A stretch of DNA of 64,000 bases from Pseudomonadota bacterium (GCA_021851785.1 JAJZBV010000002.1:62001-126000); one strand, 5' to 3'. Shown: positions 43,559 through 53,344, numbered from the stretch's first letter. Notes: a model not told the origin generated them from the sequence alone. A program made the numbers and translations.

Positions 43559-45901
43559 TCAAAACGAGACCGTGATGCCGCCATAGCCCTCGATCGGGTT
43601 GGCCGGCGCGAGCGCGCGTGGGTTGGAGGCGCCGGGGGCGATCGGGATCGGCACCAGATTGGTCGGGCTGAGCGTGCCGTAAGTGTAATAATTGGCGTTG
43701 AAAGCGTTGTTGACGAGGCCGAACAGCTTGATGTGCTTGGTGAGCTGATAGCTGGTGTTGAAGTTGGTCACGAAATAGGCGCCGGTGGGGGGCAGCAGAT
43801 TGGCCGGATCGCCGAACAGATATTGCCCGTCCTCATAAGTGCCGTTGGCGCCGATCTGCCACGCCTCGGTGATATTGTAGGAGACTCCGATCTTGGCGAT
43901 CCAGGGGGGAATGCCGGGCAGCGTGTCGCCGGGACGGATATGGATGTTGCCGTTGGCGTCGGCGCCGGGATTGTTCGGGCTCGAAATGGTCAGGCCGTTC
44001 TGATAGGTCGCGTTGATGTAGGAGGCGTTGGCGAAGAATTCGAATTTTCCCTGTGTCAGCGTGCCGCCGATATCGACGCCCTGGCGGCGCGTATCGCCGA
44101 TATTCTGATAATAGGCCGCGCCCTGGAGCGGGCTGTAGATGAACTGGATGTCGTTCATCGTGTCGGTGCGGTAGGCGCCGACGTTCCAGACGAAATTGGC
44201 GTTGCCATAGGGCGTGAACTGGCCACGCAATCCCGCTTCGAGCGTATGCGCGATCACCTGTTTGAGGTTGGGGTCGCCGGCGAAGAAATTGGAGAGCGTG
44301 CATGGGCTCGCGGGGTCGGAGCAGGATAATTCCTCCGGCGTCGGCGCGCGGTTCGATTCGGCAAAATCGGCGTAGGACGTGACATGCGGGTTGATTTTGT
44401 AGGTGAGGCCGATTTGCGGATTGAAATGCGCATAATCATGGTTGCCGGAAAGCGCGCCGTTATTGGAATCGACGCCGACGAGATCGGTTTGCGCGTAATT
44501 GAAGCGCCCGGCGACGGTGAGGGTGAGCGCCGGCGTGATATCGAACATATCGATGAAAAAGAGGCCGTAATAATTGGTCGTGTCATTGAGCCGGACCGGC
44601 ATGATCGACTGGTTGGCCTGATCGATGGTGATGCCCGGCCCGACGAAGCTCATCTGGTCATAGGGGTTGAGGCCGCCGAGCAGCGTGCTGCCGGTGAAGG
44701 TGTTCTGGCTCCCGTCATAGCTCGCGCCGGCGGTGAAATGATTGGCGTGGCCGAAAAGGGTTCCGGTGTTGGTCGCTTGGACGGAAAATCCATAGCCGTT
44801 GGTGTTGGTGTCCTGCACGTTGAGCTGGGAATAGGGGCCGCCATTGAGGAAATTCGGAATCGGGGCGAAGCCCGTCGTGGTCAGGAACGTTCCCGGCTGC
44901 TCGCAAAGATAGGCGCCGCAGGGAGAGCCGTTGGCGACGTTGCCGTTGACGACGCTCTGGAGGAAATTCTGGAAATAGGCGACGGTTTGGACGGAGGTAT
45001 GGTCGTTGACGTCATAGGAGCCGTTGGCGGCGATCGCGGCGTATTTGTTGCCGAGAAAATTGGGCGAGGTGAACACCGCGGAGCGATTGGCATCCAGCTC
45101 CTGCACCGGCACCGTCGCCGGCTCGTTCAATTGATTATCGGCGGCGGTGACGTTGATGTGCAGCTCGGCGCGGTCGCCACGCCAGCCGAAATCGGCATAG
45201 AGCTTGTTGAGATGCGAGGATTCGTCCTGCCGCCAGCCGCCGGAATAGAGCCCGTCGAGCGCGGTGTAGACCGAGGCGTTGCCGAATTGCGCGCCGTATT
45301 CGCCATAGCCTTGCAGGCGGCCATAGGAGCCGCCGAGCATGGTCGCGTCCATGCCCTGGAACGTAAATCCGTTCTTCATCTGGACAGCCATCGCGCCGCC
45401 GAGCGCGTTCAGGCCGAAAACCGGGTTGGTGCCTTGGAATTCGACGCGATCGATGGCGACACTCGGCAGCAGATCCCAGTTTACGACATCGCCGAACGGC
45501 TGATTGAAGCGCACGCCGTTCACATAGACCGCGATACCCTGCGAATTGCCGGCGATCGGCGAGGCCTGGAAGCCGTGGTAGAAAATATTGGGCGAGAAAC
45601 TGTTGCCGCCCTCGTTGCCGATCGAGACCCCTTGCGCCTGGGCGTTCAGGCTGCCGAGCAGATCGGGCGTGCCATCGAAGGAGAGATCGTGGCTGGTCAG
45701 AACCTGCGTCTCGTCCGGCACCTTGTCACGGCTGACATCGGAGCCGAGCAGCGGCGTCGAACCGATGACGTTGGTGTCGGGGAGGGCGGTGATGTCGGGG
45801 AGGGTGGTGACCGGGGACGCCGGCGCCTGTTGCGCCGCGGCGCGACCCGCCTCGCCGATCGCGAACAGCACCGCCAGCGCCGCCAAAGCGAAGCCCCGCA
45901 T
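43559..45901 (-). CDS. TonB-dependent outer-membrane receptor
   Basis: Receptor of 780 residues: signal peptide (to about residue 24), plug domain (about 55-180, with VYVNGVRFNQPFGDVVNWDLLPSVAIDRVEFQGTNPVFGLNALGGAM as its typical end), and a 22-stranded barrel ending in an aromatic residue (GGITVSF). Energised uptake of a chelate or large organic ligand is expected. Location between a Ped/Lut-like ABC system plus NitT-type importer and a two-component system suggests the ligand belongs to that pathway, for instance a lanthanophore or PQQ, but siderophore or another ligand cannot be excluded. Divergent from the histidine kinase with a 230-bp spacer. Confidence 0.93.
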   Translation of the reverse strand: MRGFALAALAVLFAIGEAGRAAAQQAPASPVTTLPDITALPDTNVIGSTPLLGSDVSRDKVPDETQVLTSHDLSFDGTPDLLGSLNAQAQGVSIGNEGGNSFSPNIFYHGFQASPIAGNSQGIAVYVNGVRFNQPFGDVVNWDLLPSVAIDRVEFQGTNPVFGLNALGGAMAVQMKNGFTFQGMDATMLGGSYGRLQGYGEYGAQFGNASVYTALDGLYSGGWRQDESSHLNKLYADFGWRGDRAELHINVTAADNQLNEPATVPVQELDANRSAVFTSPNFLGNKYAAIAANGSYDVNDHTSVQTVAYFQNFLQSVVNGNVANGSPCGAYLCEQPGTFLTTTGFAPIPNFLNGGPYSQLNVQDTNTNGYGFSVQATNTGTLFGHANHFTAGASYDGSQNTFTGSTLLGGLNPYDQMSFVGPGITIDQANQSIMPVRLNDTTNYYGLFFIDMFDITPALTLTVAGRFNYAQTDLVGVDSNNGALSGNHDYAHFNPQIGLTYKINPHVTSYADFAESNRAPTPEELSCSDPASPCTLSNFFAGDPNLKQVIAHTLEAGLRGQFTPYGNANFVWNVGAYRTDTMNDIQFIYSPLQGAAYYQNIGDTRRQGVDIGGTLTQGKFEFFANASYINATYQNGLTISSPNNPGADANGNIHIRPGDTLPGIPPWIAKIGVSYNITEAWQIGANGTYEDGQYLFGDPANLLPPTGAYFVTNFNTSYQLTKHIKLFGLVNNAFNANYYTYGTLSPTNLVPIPIAPGASNPRALAPANPIEGYGGITVSF

Positions 45902-45969
45902 CGTTTTCCTCCCGCACGCATCGGTGTTCGCGCCATCACCGGGTAGGGCGGAAGGGGGTTCGCGTCAAT

Positions 45970-45982
45970 CGCAATGATTGCG
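45970..45982. promoter_or_regulatory. Palindrome CGCAATGATTGCG between TonB receptor and histidine kinase
   Basis: Six-base arms around one central base, in the spacer between the divergent receptor and two-component genes. It could be an operator for the adjacent LuxR-type regulator. Confidence 0.35.
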
Positions 45983-46131
45983 TCTAACTCGCTGAAATCT
46001 CAAGTAGTATTGCAAGAAGTGCCAAATTGGTTGCGGATTTTGCAAAACGCGCGCCGGCGGCCATGGCCCGGGCTTGCCGGCGCGACGGGAAAGGCGCCAT
46101 TTTGGCCGAGATCCGATCCGTATTGGCAGTC

Positions 46132-47517
46132 ATGGCCTCGCTCCGCACCCGCTTGATCGTCCTACCCACCGCAATCCTCCTGCTCGGGCTGATCGCGACG
46201 ATCGGCTTTTCCGTCTGGCTCGGGCGCCTTCGCGTGCAGGCGGAGACCGCGTCCGGGATGCGTCTCGCGACGGTTCTGGTGCGCGCCGAACTCGCCGACA
46301 TCGCCGGCGACGCGAGGCCAGGCCCGATTCTCGCCCGGCTGGAGACGGCGCTCCCCAGTGTCCGCCATGTCGATCTCCTGATCATGCCGGCGCCCGATCT
46401 CCTGGCTTTCGGCGAGACCCTGTTCGTGAAGGGCGACGCGGCCACCGTGCCGCGATTTTTCGTCCGTCTGCTCGCTTCGCCGACGACCGCCCTCAGCTTT
46501 CCCATCCTCCGCGCCGGCAGCGTTTATGGCACGGTGATCCTGATGCCCAATCCGCTCGACGAGATGTGGGAAATCTGGGGCGAGTTGCGCTTTCTCGCCG
46601 CCCTCCTCGCCGCGCTCGCGCTGACCATCACCGCGATCCTGGTCGCCCTCGTCCATTTCGCCCTGGCGCCGATCAGCGACCTCGCCGAAGCACTCGATCA
46701 GCTCGAGCGTGGCCGCTTCGATATCGCGCTCGCGCCGATTCGGGTGCGCGAATTGCGCCGCATCGGCGCCCGCTTCGACAGTCTCGCCCGCTCGCTCGGG
46801 CGTCTCAATGAGGATAATCACCGGCTGATCGATAAGCTGATGTCGCTCCAGGAAGAAGAGCGCAAGGAACTCGCCCATGAGCTGCATGACGCCTTCGGCC
46901 CCGCCCTCTTTGCCATTCGCGCCGATGTCGCCGGCATCCTGCGGGCGCTGCGCGGCCCGGCGCCGGTGAGCCCGGCGATCGCCGAGCGCGCGCGGGCGAT
47001 CGCCGGGCTCACCGATGGCATCCAGGGCATCACCACCCGCCTTTTGGAGCGGCTTCGCCCGCTGGTGCTCGACGAGCTGGGGCTGGATGCCGCGCTCGAC
47101 CAGGTTTTCACCGCCTGGCAGAGCCGCTATCCCGAGCTGCGCTGCACGCTGGAGATCGAGCCGGTCGCGCTCGGCCGCGCCGACGAGGCGCTGGCGCTGA
47201 CGCTTTATCGCGCGGTGCAGGAATGTCTCACCAATATCGTGCGCCATGCCGGCGCGAGCGCCCTCCGGGTGCGGTTGCGGGCGCTGATCGCGGAAGATGG
47301 CGGCGTGCGGCTTCTCGAACTCACCATCGCCGATAACGGGCGCGGGTTCGCGCCCGATCAGCGCTTCGGCTTCGGGCTGCTCGGGATCGCCGAGCGCGTC
47401 CGCGCGCTCGGCGGGCGGATCGAGACCGGTCGCGCCGCCGAGGGCGGGGCGCTGGTGCGCTTGACGCTGCCGCTCGGCCCAGCCAAGGAAAAAACATGCC
47501 CACCGCCATCCTGCTGA
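46132..47517 (+). CDS. Sensor histidine kinase, NarL/DegS type (HisKA_3)
   Basis: Membrane kinase of about 461 residues: two transmembrane segments (about 10-30 and 160-185) enclosing a periplasmic sensor of some 130 residues, HAMP (about 185-235), HisKA_3 dimerisation domain with the phosphorylated His in LAHELHDAFG, and HATPase_c with QECLTNIVRHAG, ADNGRGF and GFGLLGIAERV. The phosphate partner is the next gene, which it overlaps by 22 bp. No SD precedes the ATG chosen; a TTG at 46102 with AAAGG or ATGs further upstream are alternatives. Confidence 0.9.
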   Translation: MASLRTRLIVLPTAILLLGLIATIGFSVWLGRLRVQAETASGMRLATVLVRAELADIAGDARPGPILARLETALPSVRHVDLLIMPAPDLLAFGETLFVKGDAATVPRFFVRLLASPTTALSFPILRAGSVYGTVILMPNPLDEMWEIWGELRFLAALLAALALTITAILVALVHFALAPISDLAEALDQLERGRFDIALAPIRVRELRRIGARFDSLARSLGRLNEDNHRLIDKLMSLQEEERKELAHELHDAFGPALFAIRADVAGILRALRGPAPVSPAIAERARAIAGLTDGIQGITTRLLERLRPLVLDELGLDAALDQVFTAWQSRYPELRCTLEIEPVALGRADEALALTLYRAVQECLTNIVRHAGASALRVRLRALIAEDGGVRLLELTIADNGRGFAPDQRFGFGLLGIAERVRALGGRIETGRAAEGGALVRLTLPLGPAKEKTCPPPSC

Positions 47518-48170
47518 TCGATGACCACCCGATCGTTCGCGACGGCTGCCGCCGCTTGCTGGAGGCGCGCCCCGAATGCGTGGTTCTCGAAGCCGGCTCC
47601 GGCGCCGAGGGGCTGGCGATGAACCGCCGCCATGGCCCCGATCTCATCATCCTCGATCTCAACCTGCCGGACGGCAACGGCCTCGAATTCCTGCGCCGCC
47701 TGCATGGCGAGACACCGGCGGCGAGGGTGCTGGTGTTCAGCATGTATGAGGAGGCGGCGTTCGTCGCGCGCGCGCTGGAGGCCGGCGCGCTCGGCTATCT
47801 CACCAAGCACGATGACCCCGAGGCGCTGCTCGCGGCGGTGGAAGCCTTGATGCGCGGCGAGCGCTATCTCGGCCATCGGGTGGCGCAGAAACTTGCCTTG
47901 CTCAGCTTGCAGCCGGCCGGCAATCCGCTGCGCGGCCTCACGGCGCGAGACTTGGACGTGCTCGATCTGCTGGGCAATGGCGCGGGGCTGGCCGAAATCG
48001 CCGCGGCGCTCACACTCAGCTACCGCAGCGCCGCCCATATCGCGGCACAATTGCGCGCCAAGCTGCGTTTGCGCAGCCAGGCCGCATTGGTGAAATTCGC
48101 GGTGGAAACCGCGCCCGAGCGCCGCGCGCAACGTAGTGAGCAAGGGGGGGGTGGCGAGCAAGGGGGGTGA
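47496..48170 (+). CDS. LuxR/NarL-family response regulator
   Basis: Protein of 224 residues: receiver domain with acidic pocket D9/D10, phospho-acceptor D54 (LIILDLNLPDG) and Lys in YLTKHD, followed by a C-terminal LuxR helix-turn-helix (LTARDLDVLDLLGNGAGLAEIAAAL). Partner of the upstream kinase. Pairs of this kind control quinoprotein alcohol dehydrogenase genes in other bacteria (for example AgmR/ExaE/PedR-type regulators), which fits the neighbourhood. The C-terminus has a Gly/Gln-rich tail. Confidence 0.92.
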   Translation: MPTAILLIDDHPIVRDGCRRLLEARPECVVLEAGSGAEGLAMNRRHGPDLIILDLNLPDGNGLEFLRRLHGETPAARVLVFSMYEEAAFVARALEAGALGYLTKHDDPEALLAAVEALMRGERYLGHRVAQKLALLSLQPAGNPLRGLTARDLDVLDLLGNGAGLAEIAAALTLSYRSAAHIAAQLRAKLRLRSQAALVKFAVETAPERRAQRSEQGGGGEQGG

Positions 48171-48213
48171 GCAAAAACCATGATCGCGACGGCGCCGGCG
48201 ATCGCGCGCGGCT

Positions 48214-48909
48214 TCAGCGGCGCTCGGCCGGGAGCACCATGAAATTGGTTTTGCCCTCATAGCGCTGAAAGGCATCGGCGCGGCGATAGGCGTGGTCATC
48301 GCACCATTGCGTGAAGGCCGCGCCGTTTTGGTCGTCGACCTCGATGAACAGCGCCGGACGCCAGCGCGCGACGGTTCGCGCCAGCCCGGCCAATACCTCC
48401 ATCTCGGTGCCTTCGACATCGATTTTCATGAGATCGACCGGCCGCGCCGCGAGCACCGCATCACCCGGCAGGCAGCGCAGCGCGCCCTCCGCCGCCGGCT
48501 GGATCGCGGTGCAGCCGAGATTGTTCGGATCCGGCTGCATCAGCGTAACCGGCCCCTCGACATGGCCGAGCGCGATGCCGAGAAAGCCGATGTCGCAGGA
48601 TTTGAGTTCGTTCAAGCGGCGGTTGAGCGCGAAGATGTCGATCGCTTCGGGGTTGATCTCGAAATTGATGATCCGGCGCGGATTGCAGAATTTCTCGATG
48701 AAAATCGAGTGATTGCCGACATTGGTGCCGATATCGACGAACACCCCGCCTTCGTGGAAATACCGCGCGATGATCGCCAATTCCTCGCGCTCATAGAAAA
48801 TACCCTGGAGATGATGGCTCTGGATATGATCCTGCGGGTTGCGGACAAAAAACCGGATATCCCGGTCCTGGATCCGGGTCTCGATCACGGTTCCTGGGAG
48901 CGATCGCAT
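48214..48909 (-). CDS. FkbM family methyltransferase
   Basis: Protein of 231 residues with the FkbM pattern: GGVFVDIGTNVGNHSIF (SAM-binding motif I), FEINPEA, then PVDLMKIDVEGTEMEVLAGL and PALFIEVDD. Family members O-methylate sugars or small molecules. The ATG at 48909 is preceded by GGGAGGG; the frame to 49053 overlaps the next gene. It may be cotranscribed with the APH/SDR/ACAD genes, though its function does not obviously belong there. Confidence 0.88.
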   Translation of the reverse strand: MRSLPGTVIETRIQDRDIRFFVRNPQDHIQSHHLQGIFYEREELAIIARYFHEGGVFVDIGTNVGNHSIFIEKFCNPRRIINFEINPEAIDIFALNRRLNELKSCDIGFLGIALGHVEGPVTLMQPDPNNLGCTAIQPAAEGALRCLPGDAVLAARPVDLMKIDVEGTEMEVLAGLARTVARWRPALFIEVDDQNGAAFTQWCDDHAYRRADAFQRYEGKTNFMVLPAERR

Positions 48910-48928
48910 CACGCCACCCTCCCGCGGC

Positions 48929-49999
48929 TCAGGCGCCGATTCCCCGGGCGAATTGCCAAGCGCGCTCGGCAATATCCTGGAACATTCGCCCGCGCTCCAT
49001 GGCGCGCGCATCCGCCGCATTGCCTTCGACGGCGCGACGATACACACCAGCAACGATGGACGCCAGCCTAAACATCGCGAAAACGATCATGAATTCGAGA
49101 TCGGGCACGCCGGCGCGGCCGGTCTGGGCGCAATAGCGGGCGATATAGTCCTTTTCGTTCGGGATGCCGAGGGCCACCAGCTCCGCTTCCGTGCCGCCGC
49201 CGGCGCTTTCGGGCAAGCGGTAGGTGAGGAGATTATAGGCGAGATCGGCGAGCGGGTGGCCGATGGTCGCCAATTCCCAATCCAGGACCGCGACCACGCG
49301 CGGCTCGATGGGATGAAAAATCAGATTGCCGAGGCGGAAATCGCCATGGGCGATCGCGGCCTCCTCCGTCGCCGGCAGATGCTCGGGCAGCCAGCGCATC
49401 AGCGCGTCCATCGCCGGCACGTCGATGGTCCGCGACGCCTCGTATTGCTTCGACCAGCGCGCCACCTGCCGCGCCACATACCCCTCCGGGCGCCCGAAAT
49501 CAGCGAGACCCAAAGCGCGGTAATCGCAGCCATGCAGCAAGGCGAGCACGCGGTTCATGTCGTCATACATGGCGGCGCGCTCGGCGGGCGCGAGGCCGGG
49601 CAGGGTGCGATCGGCGAAAACCCGCCCCGGAACGTGATCCATGATATAGAACATCTGCCCGATCACGTTCTCGTCGGCGCACAGAAGGTGAACGCGCGGC
49701 ACCGGCACCGGCACCGGCACCGGCGCCGGGCTCGCGGCCAAGGCCTTGAGCACGACGAACTCCCGATCCACCGCATGCGCCGAAGGGAGCAGCCTGCCCG
49801 GCGGTTTTTTGCGCATGACATAGGCGCCGCTCTGGCTTTCCAGGTAAAAAGTCGGGTTGGACTGCCCGCCCTGGAATTGCCGCACCACGAGGTCGCCGGC
49901 GAATCCCGGCAGATGGGCGGCGAGATAGCGGGAAAGCGCCGCCTCGTCGAAACGGTGGTTGGGAAGAACCGGAACCAGTTCCGGCGTGCCGTCGGCCAT
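48929..49999 (-). CDS. APH-family acyl-CoA kinase-like phosphotransferase (LvaA/ACAD11-kinase-like)
   Basis: Protein of 356 residues with aminoglycoside-phosphotransferase fold: [10 protein letters not shown] (P-loop), VMRKKPPG with ATP-binding Lys, catalytic loop [11 protein letters not shown] and metal-binding VLDWELA. Homologues next to acyl-CoA dehydrogenases phosphorylate 4-hydroxyacyl-CoAs (LvaA in Pseudomonas, the kinase half of human ACAD10/11). The SDR and ACAD genes just upstream on the same strand make that role likely. A hexanucleotide tandem repeat (ggcacc-like, near 49697-49725) encodes alternating Pro-Val. Confidence 0.87.
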   Translation of the reverse strand: MADGTPELVPVLPNHRFDEAALSRYLAAHLPGFAGDLVVRQFQGGQSNPTFYLESQSGAYVMRKKPPGRLLPSAHAVDREFVVLKALAASPAPVPVPVPVPRVHLLCADENVIGQMFYIMDHVPGRVFADRTLPGLAPAERAAMYDDMNRVLALLHGCDYRALGLADFGRPEGYVARQVARWSKQYEASRTIDVPAMDALMRWLPEHLPATEEAAIAHGDFRLGNLIFHPIEPRVVAVLDWELATIGHPLADLAYNLLTYRLPESAGGGTEAELVALGIPNEKDYIARYCAQTGRAGVPDLEFMIVFAMFRLASIVAGVYRRAVEGNAADARAMERGRMFQDIAERAWQFARGIGA

Positions 50000-50002
50000 C
50001 GT

Positions 50003-50788
50003 TCAGCCCGCCGCCTGCACCGGCGAGCCGATGGTGACGCCGCCATCGATGACGATCGTCTGACCGGTGGTGAAACTCCCCGAGGGGGCGGCGAGAAATA
50101 CCGCGGCGCCGGCGATCTCGTCGGGCTCGCCGATCCGCAGCAAGGGCGTATCCTTCGAGCGCTTGGCGCCGATTTCGGGATTTTCCCAGAGTGCGCGGGC
50201 AAAATCGGTGCGGATCAGGCCCGGGGCGAGGCAATTGGCGCGGATGTTCTTCGGCCCCCATTCGACGGCGATGTTGCGCACGAGCTGCATATCGGCGGCC
50301 TTGGAGAGGCCATAGACGGCGAGAAGCGGCGTGCCGCGGAGACCCGCGATCGAGGAGACGACGATGACCGACCCGCCGCCGCGCGCCGCCATGCCAGGGA
50401 GCGCCATGTTGCAGAGCCAGAAATTGCTCCGCACATTGGCGCCCATGATGCGGTCATAGGCGTCATCGGGAATCCCCGCCGAGGGACCGAAATAGGGATT
50501 GACGGCGGCGTTGCACACCAGAACGTCGATGCCGCCCCAATGCGCGGTGGTTTTGTCGACCAGCGCCTGCAACTGCTCCTTATGGCCGATGTGACAGGGG
50601 ATCACGATCGCCTCGCCGCCCGCAGCCACGATCGCCTCGGCGACCGGGGCGCAGGCTTCGGGCTTGCGGCTCGAGATCACCACTTTGGCGCCGTGCGCCG
50701 CCATCGCTTCCGCGATGGCGCGCCCGATGCCGCGGCTGGAGCCGGTGACGACGGCGACCTTGCCCGAGAGATCGAACAGATTTTTCAT
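50003..50788 (-). CDS. Short-chain dehydrogenase/reductase (LvaD-like)
   Basis: SDR of 261 residues: cofactor loop TGSSRGIG, NAA motif in VCNAAVNP, catalytic Ser and YGLSK, and C-terminal GQTIVIDGG. Typical of classical SDRs acting on hydroxyacyl or ketone substrates. In the LvaA-E-type pathway the SDR partners with the kinase and ACAD; here it sits between them, 3 bp before the kinase gene and 10 bp after the ACAD gene. ATG at 50788 with AGGAAGGA upstream. Confidence 0.9.
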   Translation of the reverse strand: MKNLFDLSGKVAVVTGSSRGIGRAIAEAMAAHGAKVVISSRKPEACAPVAEAIVAAGGEAIVIPCHIGHKEQLQALVDKTTAHWGGIDVLVCNAAVNPYFGPSAGIPDDAYDRIMGANVRSNFWLCNMALPGMAARGGGSVIVVSSIAGLRGTPLLAVYGLSKAADMQLVRNIAVEWGPKNIRANCLAPGLIRTDFARALWENPEIGAKRSKDTPLLRIGEPDEIAGAAVFLAAPSGSFTTGQTIVIDGGVTIGSPVQAAG

Positions 50789-50798
50789 CGTTCCTTCC

Positions 50799-52025
50799 TC
50801 ACGCGTTCGGCCGCGCCGGGCGGTATTTGGCGAGTTCGAGCCGGCCGAGCTGGAAGCGATGCACCTCGTCCGGACCATCGACGATGCGCATCGTGCGCGC
50901 CGTCGCATACATGCGGGCGATGCCGAAATCGCTGGTGACACCACCGCCGCCATGCGCTTGCAGCGCCCAGTCGATCACCTGGCAGGCCATGTTCGGCACG
51001 CCGACCTTGATCGCCGCGATCTCGCGCCGCGCTTCCTTGTTGCCGACGGTGTCCATTTTCCACGCCGCGTGCAGCACCTGCAACCGGCTTTGATCGATCA
51101 TGATGCGGGCATTGGCGATGCGCTCGATGATCACCCCCTGCTCGGCGAGCGGGCGGCCGAAGGCGATGCGTTGCGTCACCCGCCGGCACATTTTTTCGAG
51201 CGCCCGTTCGGCGAGGCCGATGGTGCGCATGCAATGATGGATTCGCCCCGGGCCAAGCCTTCCTTGCGCGATCTCGAAGCCGCGCCCCTCGCCGAGCAGA
51301 ATGTTCGCGGCCGGCACGCGGACATTCTCGAACAGGATCTCGCCGTGGCCGTGCGGCGCGTCGTCATAGCCGAACACCGGCAGCATGCGCTTGATGGTGA
51401 GGCCGGGGGTGTCGCGCGGCGCCAGGATCATCGATTGCTGGCGGTATTTGTCCGGGTTGTGCGGGTCGCTCTTGCCCATGACGATGAACACCGCGCAACG
51501 CGGATCGCCGGCGCCGGACGACCACCATTTGCGCCCGTTGATGACGTAATGATCGCCGTCGCGCTGGATGCTGGTCTGGATGTTGGTTGCGTCCGACGAC
51601 GCCACCTCGGGCTCGGTCATCGAAAAACAGGAGCGGATTTCGCCCGCGAGCAGCGGCTTCAGCCAGCGCTGCTTGTGTTCCTCGCTGCCGTAGCGCTCGA
51701 TGGTTTCCATATTGCCGGTATCGGGGGCGGAGCAGTTGAACACCTCCGAACACCATTGCACCCGCCCCATGATCTCGGCGAGCGGCGCGTATTCGAGATT
51801 GGTGAGGCCGGCGCCGTGGGAGGATTCTGGCAAAAACAGATTCCAGAGGCCAGCCGCCCGCGCGACCGGCTTGAGCTGCTCGATGATCGGCACCGGCTGC
51901 CAGCGATCGGCGGCGCCGTTGATCTGCTCGTGATAAGTCTCCTCGTTGGGATGGATATGCTCGTCCATGAAGGCGAGCAGACGCTCGCGCAAGGCGTTGA
52001 CCTTGTCGGTATATGCAAAATCCAC
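50799..52025 (-). CDS. Acyl-CoA dehydrogenase (LvaC/ACAD10/11-like)
   Basis: Flavoprotein of 408 residues: N-terminal helical domain, middle domain with [16 protein letters not shown] and [11 protein letters not shown], and C-terminal four-helix domain with [29 protein letters not shown] and DGPDEVHR. Sequence and neighbours (SDR, APH kinase) point to the ACAD10/11 branch that removes phosphate from 4-phosphoacyl-CoA to make an enoyl-CoA, rather than a plain beta-oxidation dehydrogenase. First gene of the operon. Confidence 0.92.
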   Translation of the reverse strand: MDFAYTDKVNALRERLLAFMDEHIHPNEETYHEQINGAADRWQPVPIIEQLKPVARAAGLWNLFLPESSHGAGLTNLEYAPLAEIMGRVQWCSEVFNCSAPDTGNMETIERYGSEEHKQRWLKPLLAGEIRSCFSMTEPEVASSDATNIQTSIQRDGDHYVINGRKWWSSGAGDPRCAVFIVMGKSDPHNPDKYRQQSMILAPRDTPGLTIKRMLPVFGYDDAPHGHGEILFENVRVPAANILLGEGRGFEIAQGRLGPGRIHHCMRTIGLAERALEKMCRRVTQRIAFGRPLAEQGVIIERIANARIMIDQSRLQVLHAAWKMDTVGNKEARREIAAIKVGVPNMACQVIDWALQAHGGGGVTSDFGIARMYATARTMRIVDGPDEVHRFQLGRLELAKYRPARPNA

Positions 52026-52132
52026 GGTTTTCCTCCCGGCCTGAGTGCTTCGGTTCGGCGGCTAGCCTAGGCAGAGAGAGGCTGCGCGCAAAGAGGAAAA
52101 ATCACCGCCCCCCGATCCATGGTCGGCCGCCA

Positions 52133-53344
52133 TCAGCGATCGGTGAGGCGCAGCTCGATGCGGCGGTTGCGGGCATAGTCCTCCGGTGTGTCGCCGGCGG
52201 CGAGCGGCTGATAATCGGCAAATCCGGTGGCGGCGAGATGATTCGGGGGGATGCCGTCAACGATCAGCAATTTGACGACGTTAATCGCGCGCTCCGCCGA
52301 TAATTCCCAGTTCGAGGCGAAGACGCCGCTGCCGCTGATCGGCTGGTGGTCGGCATGACCATCGACGCGGAGGATCCAGTTGACATCGGGTGGGATCTCC
52401 TTCGCGATATCCCGGAGCGTCGCCGCGAGCTTCGTGATTTCCTCGGTGCCGGAGGCGGAGAGATCGGCGCTGCCGACCGGAAACAGCACCTCGCTCTGGA
52501 ACACGAAGCGGTCGCCGACGATCTGAATGCCCGGCCGGTTGGCGAGAACCTCGCGCAGCCGGCCGAAGAATTCGGAACGATAGCGTTGCAATTCCTCGAC
52601 CTTGGCGGCCAGCGCCGCGTTCAGGCGCTGACCGAGATTGGCGATCTGGACGTCTTTCTCCTGGGATTCCTGTTCCGAGGCGGCGAGCGCCCCGGAAAGC
52701 CCCTGCAATTGCTTGCGGAGTTCGGCCATTTGCTGATTGAGGAGGGCGATTTCGGCGCGCGCGCTGTCGGTGAAATTCTGCGCCTCGGCCAGTTGCGCGG
52801 CGACCGCGGCGCGGCGTTCGGCCTCGGTCATCGCGCGCGCGGCGGCATCCTCGGCCTTTTTTTCCAGCTCGTCACGGAGCGCGCTGAGCGCCGCGACCTG
52901 TTCATTGAGGCGGGCGAGATCGGCGAGCCGGGCATCGAGCGTGGCCTTGTCGGCCTTCACCGTCCGCTGCCATTCCGCCTCCGCCGCCACCAAGGCGCTT
53001 TGTGACGCGGCCGCTTGCTGATTGCTCGCCGCGAGCTTCTGCGCGAGATCGGCGCGGGCCGCGTTCGCCTGCGCGAGGTTCGTGCTCAGGGTCGCGACAC
53101 GAGCGGCGAGATCGGTCGTCCGGCTTTTCTCCAGCGCCAGCAGGTCGGCGAGCTGCGAGACCTTGCCGTTGAGCTGATCGAGCGCCTTGTTGCGGTTGGA
53201 GAGCACCACCGAAAGAAAGGCCTGCGCCAGGACGAACACCAGCAGCACGAAAATCGTCGTCATCAGCAGCGTCGAGAGCGCATCGACATAGCCCGGCCAC
53301 GGATTGAGGCCCTCCTGGTGGCTGCGGCGGCGAGAAAGCGCCAT
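52133..53344 (-). CDS. MotB-like OmpA-domain protein with long coiled coil
   Basis: Protein of 403 residues: one N-terminal transmembrane helix (about 20-48, LSTLLMTTIFVLLVFVLAQ), a long Ala/Gln/Glu-rich coiled coil (about 55-255), and a C-terminal OmpA-like domain (about 270-400) with VDGHADHQP and RNRRIELRLTD for peptidoglycan binding. With the MotA/TolQ/ExbB-like gene upstream it may form a proton-driven envelope complex. It differs from MotB in the length of the coiled coil. The operon is not near flagellar genes, so a role in flagellar rotation is not assumed. Confidence 0.85.
   Translation of the reverse strand: MALSRRRSHQEGLNPWPGYVDALSTLLMTTIFVLLVFVLAQAFLSVVLSNRNKALDQLNGKVSQLADLLALEKSRTTDLAARVATLSTNLAQANAARADLAQKLAASNQQAAASQSALVAAEAEWQRTVKADKATLDARLADLARLNEQVAALSALRDELEKKAEDAAARAMTEAERRAAVAAQLAEAQNFTDSARAEIALLNQQMAELRKQLQGLSGALAASEQESQEKDVQIANLGQRLNAALAAKVEELQRYRSEFFGRLREVLANRPGIQIVGDRFVFQSEVLFPVGSADLSASGTEEITKLAATLRDIAKEIPPDVNWILRVDGHADHQPISGSGVFASNWELSAERAINVVKLLIVDGIPPNHLAATGFADYQPLAAGDTPEDYARNRRIELRLTDR

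Noticed and set aside
44384-45946. 520-residue open frame opposite the TonB receptor gene
   Set aside because: Shadow frame; its composition mirrors the receptor codons and no domain is visible.
45902-46131. Cobalamin or other riboswitch upstream of the TonB receptor
   Set aside because: No B12-box or other conserved riboswitch core is visible, and the leader of the receptor gene is short.
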